In this document: one piece after another, positions 57,541 to 64,000 of the stretch
How positions within the stretch are numbered: the first letter of the stretch is position 1
Layout of the letters: each line of letters opens with the position of its first letter
Origin: Euryodendron excelsum
Taxonomy: Eukaryota; Streptophyta; Magnoliopsida; Ericales; Pentaphylacaceae
Direction: 5' to 3'
DNA: 64,000 bases
NCBI GenBank assembly: GCA_033060915.1
Contig: CM065389.1
Span: 26,358,001 to 26,422,000, forward strand
The notes under the pieces: generated by a model
Told to the model about the DNA's origin: nothing
Databases searched by the model: none
Seen by the model: only the letters and a program-made list of their open reading frames with translations
Program-made: the position numbers and the translations under genes

Positions 57541-60500
57541 CAGAGCCTCCTCCAACGTAAAAAGGATCAGTCAACTCAGTCTAAAAATCATATTATTTGA
57601 TATACAGAGCTCGAACACTCCCTAAACCTTAGCCTCCTTATGTTTTCCAAACCCTAGCCACCATACACAAACCCTAGTCTCATATACACTCCTATACATC
57701 CCCATACACTCATACACTAGCCTTCAACCCTCCTTCGAAGACTTGAAGAGTTGTAATCTGAAGTTTGAAGCTTCAAGGTGGCTCTTGAAGATTGAAGACG
57801 AAGATCAAAACGAAGACAGAAGAAAGTAAGGCGCGCAAAATAAACAAGATACAAGGTAGGTTCTCCATTTAAACTTCCGCACTTCCCCCCTCTCTCTTCT
57901 CTCTCCTAACCCACTTGGGTTTTCTCTACTTTAATCCCCCATCTCTTTCCCCCCCTTTCTTTGCATGCTTGAAACAAGGGGATTCCTGGTCTATGTGTAG
58001 GATTGGGCTATTGGAGAGTTACCATGTTGGGGGCTTTCTTCTAGTCTAATCAGAGACCATGTGGGTTCGGCCCTCTTGATTATGTGGTGAAGCCTTAACC
58101 TTGTATGTTCACGACCCCAAAATTGCATTGTGCATATCATGATCTTGCATCTTCCAAAAGTCATTTTCAAAGTTGTTTTCAAAATCACATCAAAATCTCC
58201 TTTTTCAAAACATGTTTTCAAAATCACAATCCTAGGGTGATTCTAGCATTTCCATGGCTAGGGTTGCTTTAGGAAAATGTTACATTCAAAGTGACCAATA
58301 TGGTCCATATTTTCAACTCTTGTTGTTTTCAAAACCGCTTTCCTAAAGTGGTTCTAGCCCTCCTATGGTTAGAATTGCTTTAGAAAAGTGAGATGTTTTT
58401 ACACTTCCTAAAAACTCTATTTTCAAAAAACTCTTTTCCTAAAAATCTCTTTCAATATACTTTCCTAAAACTCTCCTTTCCTAAGTTGTTTTCTAAAAAC
58501 TCTTTCCAAAGATCTATTTTTTAAAACTCCCTTTTTCAACCCCTTTCCAAAACTCTCTTTCCTTAAAATTCACTTTCTAAAAACGCTCCTTAAAAATCTT
58601 TCTAAAAACTCTCTTCCCGAAATCTTCCTTCTAGAAATTCCCTTCTAGGATTTTCCTTCTAAGACTTGTTTCCAAAAACACACTTTTCAAAAATTCCTCT
58701 CTAGGATTCCCTCCTAAAAATCTTCATTTCCAAAAACTCTCTTTCTAAAATCTTTCCTCTAGAAACTCCTCTCTAGGATTTCCTTCCAAAACCTTCGTTT
58801 CCAAAAACGCACTTTCCAAAAACTCTTTCCTTAGAGCCCAAATCAAACCCCAGAACTCACAATTAGGAAACCCTAATTTTCTTTCCAAAAACATGATTTT
58901 CAAACTTTGCCCCATACATAGGTTTCCAAAACCTCTTGTTTTTACACCCAAGCTATACACATTTCCAAAACCTCTTTTCTACGTCAAAATTCTACACTTC
59001 CAAACCTAGGGTTTCTAGAAATTTCCTTTTCCAAATCCGTGTCAAATCAAATTTTTCCTTTAGGAAACCAAATCAAATCTTCCCGTTTAGGAAACTAGAT
59101 CCTATCCTCCACTTTTGGAAACAAAATCAAACCTTCCCATTTAGAAACAAAATCCAATCCCTTCCTAATCCAAATATTTCCTAAATCCTTCCTAATCCTC
59201 CACTTTTCTAAATCTTAACTTGAATATAAAAATCTTTCCTAAATTTTAAAACTCAAAATCTAAATCTTTCCTAATTCAACCCTTTCGTAATTCTACCCTT
59301 TCCAAATCTTAACTTTCCAAATCTAGGTTTTTCTGTCTTTCCTAAATTCACACCTTTCCTAATCTGAAGATTTTCTAAAAACTCTAAAACTTTTTAAATC
59401 TTAAACTTTCTAAATTTCAAATCTTTTCTTAATTTAAAACTTTCTTAAGTTGAAACTTTCTTAATTCAAACCTTTTCTAAATCTTTCATAATTTAAAATC
59501 TTTCTAAAATTCTAAGCTTTCTAAATTCAAAACTTTCTTGAGTAAAATCTTTCTAAACCCAAATCTCTCTAAATGTTAAACTTTTCTAAAACTCCAACTC
59601 TTTTCAAATCCAAAACTTCCTTGTTCTCAAAACTTTCTTATTTTCAAAACTTCCTTGTTTTCTAAACTTTCCAATTTTCAAAACTTCCCTATTTCAAAAC
59701 TTTCCTAAGTTGAAATTTTCCTAATTCAAAACTTTCCTAAATTCGAAACTTTCTTAATCCAAAACTTTCCTAATTCGAAACTTTCCAAAAATAAACCTTT
59801 CCTAATTCGAAACCTTCCTAAATCGAACCTTTCCTAATTCAAAACCTTCCTAAATTGAACATTTTCTAATTCGAAACTTTCCTAAGTTAGACCTTTCCTA
59901 ATTCAAATATTTCATAAATCCAATATTTCCTAATCTCCTAAACCTTCCAAGTCGAGTCTTTCCCAAGTCTCTTTCCTAAAGTCTAGGTTTCTTAAACCTC
60001 CATCTTTTCAAAATAAGTCTAAAGCTCTCTTGTAAGTTCTATCTTTTCAAATCAAAATTCAACCTTTTCAATTCCAAAATTCTAAATTCCAATTTTCAAT
60101 CCTCTATTCAAAGTTCAATCTTTCAATCTTTCAATCCAATTTCCAATTCAATCTTTTTTCCAAATCAACCCTTCTATTTTCAATCGGACTCTTGTCCGAA
60201 CTACGACTAACCTGATTCCTCCAAAAGGATACGTAGGCAACCTTCATAGGTGCGGTCACAATTTCTTTCAAATTTCAAATTCCTCCATATTTTCCAAATC
60301 TCAAATTCCACAATCTTTTCAAATCTCCAATCTATTTTCAAACTTCCAATTTCAAATTTCTATTTTCAAATCCCTTTTCTCAAATCTCTTTTCAATTTCC
60401 ATTTCAAATCTATCATTTCAAACCTTTCTTCTAAAATCAAATCAAATTCTTCTTTTCAAATCTATTTCCAAATCCACTCTCTTTTATTACACTTATATAT

Positions 60501-61023
60501 CATGCATCATGTTTTTCTAAAGTGAATAGAGTTGAACAATAGTTAGTTAAAGACTCTCATAGGTGAATTTAGGGTAGATTGACATGTAAGTACCGAAAGG
60601 GCGGGGTAGGGTGATGGCTTAGTGTGTCTTCCCTACATGTAACCAACCTCCGAACCTAGAATCACTATTTTCAAAGACCAAAAAGGAGTTATTTTTCAAA
60701 AAGGGCTAAATGTTTTCCAAAGGTTGCCAAACAACCTGTTTTCTTAAAAACCCTCTCTTGAGGAGATATTTTCAAAATCATTTTCCAAAACCCTAAGTGT
60801 AGTCTTCGGATTATTCTTAGTTTTTAGGTGACCTAACTTACCTTAATCAAGTTAGGTGGCGACTCCAAATCTTTTCCAAAAGCCCTTTATTCGAATCAAT
60901 TTTTCAATTCAAACCTAGTCGCACTCATTCTTCTAGGAGGGTGAGTTCTAACGAGAGAGTACAACATTTTTCTCACTTGTGTGAGTATCCCTCGAGTGCA
61001 AAAAATCTAGGCGTGGTAGGTTG

Positions 61024-61580
61024 ATGGTCTTTATATTGTTAATCATATATCTCCTGCACTGCAACTAAATGAACTAAATAACACTAATACACTACCATGT
61101 AAGAGAAAGCAACATTCTGAACTTAACTAAACCTATCTTTGGCACCTATGCCTAAGTTATATTAATCTCAAACAAATTTTTAAACTAGTTAAGGATAGGC
61201 CATTAGGTTCATTGGAATGGGAGGCACTGCTAGTCTGTGAATTTTGCCTAGAAGGTAATATGACATAGCGGCACTTTATGGCCAAAGGAAATAGGTCAAA
61301 GGAGCTATTATAATTGGTTCACTCTGATCTGTGTGGCCCCATGAATATCTAGGCTAGAGCTGGCTTTGAGTATTTCGTTGCCTTCATTGATGATTACTCA
61401 AGGTATGGGTATATTTATTTGATGCACCGTAACTCTAAATGCTTTGAGAAATTCATAGTGTTTAAGCCTGAAACGGAGAAGGATCATGGTAAATGTATCA
61501 AGACACCACAATTTGATCGTGATGGCGAATACCTCTTGGGAGAATTTGTCAATTACTTATTGGATGAGGAAATTGAGTTA
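61024..61580 (+). pseudogene. Copia integrase, 3' side of the G insertion
   Basis: The frame left at 56173 continues here. Visible in order: a pre-integrase zinc-binding region (LWHLCLSYINL, CEFC; one His replaced by Tyr), then the integrase core with HSDLCGPMN (first Asp), FIDDYSRYGYIYLMHR (second Asp) and DRDGEYLLGEF (Glu). Four in-frame stops are spread through it. It ends at DEEIEL near 61580, where the Athila-like LTR begins. Reverse transcriptase is absent from the window. Confidence 0.87.
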
Positions 61581-62852
61581 TGATTGTACTCTAAAAGTGC
61601 AATTTACAGGCCTTAATTAGTTCCTTGCTAGACTTAGAGTAGGATTAATTATGTAATTTTAGTCCTAAATTGTATCTAACTTGTAATGTTTAATGTGAAC
61701 AGGAATCCATGCTTAAAAAGGATGAAATTGGGCAAAGAAAAGAAAAGGCCATTCAAACAGATACAAAGGGCGTTCAAACGTATGATGTTAACACATGTCA
61801 GCCATTCGAACAGTGGATATGGGCTTCAAACGGTGGATTAGGGTGTTCGAACAGTGCGTTAAACGGAGGCCCATCATAATCAGGGGTGAAGCCTATTTAA
61901 GAGATTCATAGAGCTATTTTTCTTGTCAAATGAGCCTCCGAAGACCATTCGAACGGGCGTTCGAACGGTGGCTATAAGCGTTCTAATGTTCGTGACAAAC
62001 TGGATTTTTGGGAAGCCTATAAAATCTAGGTTAAAGTTATCTCTAGGGTTAGCTTTTATTATTACATTTTTTTAGTTCTTAGTAGCAGTTCTACATAGTT
62101 TTCTAGTCTGTTTAGTTTTACATAGCTTTCTTCAATTCCTGCAATGAGATTTTTACGCTTGCAACATATTTCAATACAACTTCACGTATCTATCATGACA
62201 ATGAGTAGCTAAATCCCATCTTGGTATCAATTGTGAAAATCAGTTGAAGATCTCAGATGAATAATGGAGGTAAATTGGTTTTCAATGTTTAAATATTCTT
62301 CTTCTTAATTCTTTGGAATCAAAACCGTAGATATTTATAAAAACTTAGATGTTTGACTATGGTTAGTAATATTTATACACAAACCCTACTTCGGTATATT
62401 TATTACACAAGTCGATGGTATGCATCTATGATTCTAGATCTGATTTATTTTAGAATTGATTGTTAAAGAATAATAGCTTTTGTTGTTAAATCTTTTGAAT
62501 CAAAGAGTCACGACGTAGTCAATGATTTGAGTTATCAAACACCTCTATTGGAATTCTGGGTAAACCAGTTGGTTAGATCAATTAGTCTCGAGACTTTCTA
62601 TTATTAATTTAAAACCATTTTCATACATTAGCTTAGAATAAAGAAACACCTTTCAAAGTTACAATTTTTGGTTTCTGTTTTCAAGTTATTCATTATTTTG
62701 TGTGATCTGAGAGGAGTAATACACGTTCTCTATTATCTTGTCATTTGTCCCTGAGGATTTGACCTCGGACTTACCGAGTTATACTGCTTCACCATCCTAC
62801 TCTTGGGATTACCTTTGGTCATGTCCAAAGAAACAATTTGGTGCAAGTAAAA
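61581..62852 (+). mobile_element. Athila-like Ty3/gypsy LTR
   Basis: Starts at TGATTGTACTCTAAAAGTGC (or four bases later) and ends just before a TTGGCACCATTGCTAGGGA primer site. The ACTCTAAAAGTGCAATTTAC start, the ATTTGACCTCGGACTTACCG block near 62758 and the primer site are typical of the Athila branch. It has a TTCGAAC repeat cluster (61745-61985) and TATAAAA at 62018-62024. No partner LTR is present, so it is a truncated element whose arrival or later loss removed the copia RT. Confidence 0.75.
61745..61985 (+). repeat. TTCGAACGG repeat cluster in the Athila-like LTR
   Basis: About nine copies of CATTCGAACGG, GCGTTCGAACGG and decayed forms (TTCAAACG, GTTCGAACAG). The core GTTCGAAC is palindromic. 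The last copy lies about 35 bp upstream of the TATA box. Confidence 0.75.
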
Positions 62853-62853
62853 T

Positions 62854-62873
62854 TTTGGCACCATTGCTAGGGA
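62854..62873 (+). other. Primer-binding site of the Athila-like element
   Basis: TTGGCACCATTGCTAGGGA is a decayed form of the TGGCGCCGTTGCCGGGGA site (complementary to tRNA-Asp) used by Athila and relatives. Only about 20-30 bp of its internal region follow before copia sequence resumes. Confidence 0.75.
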
Positions 62874-62889
62874 TTATTTTGCATAAATG

Positions 62890-63064
62890 ACCACAAGAGG
62901 CATGCCAAAGCACAAACCTTAGTCACTTGATAGGAGACATAGTGCACAGAGGTGATGTGATGGTTACCAAGAGTGCATCGACAGACAACCTGACAGACCC
63001 TTGTACGAAGAGATTACTAGCCAAGACTTTTGATAGTCATTTAAAAGGGATGGGACTTAGATGA
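62890..63064 (+). pseudogene. Copia RNase H C terminus
   Basis: The plus frame reads HLIGDIVHRGDVMVTKSAS, then DNLTDPCTK and AKTFDSHLKGMGLR before a stop at 63061. This is the conserved end of plant Ty1/copia polyproteins. The whole RT and most of RNase H are missing between 61580 and here. Confidence 0.88.
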
Positions 63065-63083
63065 ATTGCAGCATGGCTTTGAG

Positions 63084-63097
63084 TCTAAGTGGGACAT
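63084..63097 (+). other. Copia polypurine tract
   Basis: TCTAAGTGGGACAT immediately before the 3' LTR, a form of the AAGTGGGAGATT tract seen in many plant Ty1/copia elements. Confidence 0.75.
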
Positions 63098-64000
63098 TAT
63101 TAGAGATTTAGACTAAAAGACATGCTTTCTGTAATGACTTTAGTTAATGAGAATTTGTGTGAATAATGTTTGTCTTATATTATTTATTTATTGATTCTGC
63201 ATGTGTCTCTTAATCTATATGGTAGATAATTTGGTGTGTAGAGTACAGCTTACATATGGAAGATTAGATCATCGGTTCTTATGAAATATAAGCTTATCGT
63301 TCACAGTATTAGATGGAATGGGACACACCATTAGTAGAACTGTAGCATAAAGTTTTAATAGATCTGCCTTGACTATGGGGAACAGTATAGTTTCAACTCC
63401 TTACACTAGTACACTTTGTGTATATTGAATAGGACCGTGTTGAGAAAATTAATTTTATACTAACTATATAAGACAATTAATGCCTCATGATTATTCTGAG
63501 TGCTTATGCCCTTAATCTTAATATAATTATTAAACACGTCCATGTAGTATTTATTATTTTAATTCACAAAAGAGTGAGATTCTTTATATGTCAATAACCT
63601 GAATGAGTTGAGCGATAACAATATGTCTATAGTGAATATTAATTATTGATAGAATCTACATCCCGGAATTAGAATTGATGATACCCTCTTGAGTAAGCTT
63701 ATAAGTTTTGATTATGTCAAATCCTGCAGTTGGATTATGAATCCGATATATTAAATAAGTTAAGTGAAAGGCCTCAAGAAATTATATAAGTCAATTAAAT
63801 TTAATTGTCAGTAATTTAATTTAATAGATGGATATCTGTCATCTTAACGTGAGGAGAAAAATAACTATTTAATAATATGGAGCTCGAAATATAATTTTTA
63901 GTATGAAAAGGAGTGCAATTATAATTCTTTAGTAGTATAAATTATAATTTACGTAAATAAGGATTAATTCTGATTGGATTAAGAATCCTTATTTGTGTAA
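63098..64000 (+). mobile_element. 3' LTR of the host Ty1/copia element (partial)
   Basis: Matches the 5' LTR from 32225 onwards and runs off the window end after about 900 bp of an expected 1.34 kb. The two copies differ by many substitutions and small indels, for example a missing TATTTATTACTAAATTAG block near 63140, so the element is old. Confidence 0.88.

Larger units (their letters stand above)
56174..61018 (+). mobile_element. Solo LTR G inside the copia coding region
   Basis: Complete 4,845-bp LTR, TGTAAGCACCCC to GGCGTGGTA (the terminal CA has decayed to TA), with perfect target duplication GGTTG (56169-56173 and 61019-61023). Modules: 81-bp array 56400-56735, roughly 157-bp array 56790-57310, palindromes 57419-57520, TATA box 57533-57540, telo-boxes near 57650, donor-like AAGGTAGGT near 57855, G-poor domain 58400-60120, cassette 60180-60260. 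The copia frame resumes in phase right after it. Confidence 0.95.

Overview
This is plant nuclear DNA, almost certainly from a eudicot with a large, repeat-rich genome. No host gene is recognisable. Nearly everything is LTR retrotransposon, and about 60-65% of the window is a single family of very long LTRs (about 4.2-5.3 kb). These begin TGTAAGCACCCC and end GGGCGCGACA. Their size, the arginine-tRNA-like primer site (TGGCGACTTTGTTGGGGA) and a gag zinc-knuckle fragment next to a related LTR point to the Ogre/TAT branch of Ty3/gypsy. The species cannot be named from the sequence.

Layout. 158-4546: solo LTR A, minus strand, target duplication TGTAT. 4645-15045: solo LTR B (ACTTG), split at 4908 by solo LTR C, 4909-10087 (ACGGT). 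15051-23096: Ogre-like internal DNA ending in an antisense plant-mobile-domain-like gene remnant, itself split by solo LTR D, 17725-23048 (GCAGT). 23097-27823: minus-strand Tekay/Del-like chromovirus fragment (5' LTR, primer site, zinc knuckle, protease, RT, RNase H). 27824-30929: two oppositely oriented pieces of diverged Ogre-like LTR. 30930-32224: gag-containing internal fragment.

From 32225 to beyond the window end lies one old Ty1/copia element. Its 5' LTR is 32225-33561 and its 3' LTR starts at 63098. It has been broken apart by a nearly complete element E (LTRs about 34003-38657 and 45110-49975), solo LTR F (50545-54773, CTTAA), solo LTR G (56174-61018, GGTTG) and an Athila-like LTR with its primer site (about 61581-62890). 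The copia gag, protease, integrase and RNase H end can be picked up between the insertions.

Each Ogre-like LTR has the same order of modules: head; an 81-bp tandem array; 28-bp hairpin-like repeats; an array of about 157 bp; a cluster of GGCGCC palindromes; a TATA box; telo-box-rich leader; a possible splice donor; a GGGGGC hairpin around CCACGTGG; twin covarying stem-loops; 1.5-2.5 kb of almost G-free sequence; a GGATACGTAGG cassette; and the tail. The most interesting signals are short inverted repeats whose arms change in compensating pairs between copies, a palindrome cluster shared by LTRs and an internal region, and the antisense gene with an apparent in-frame intron.
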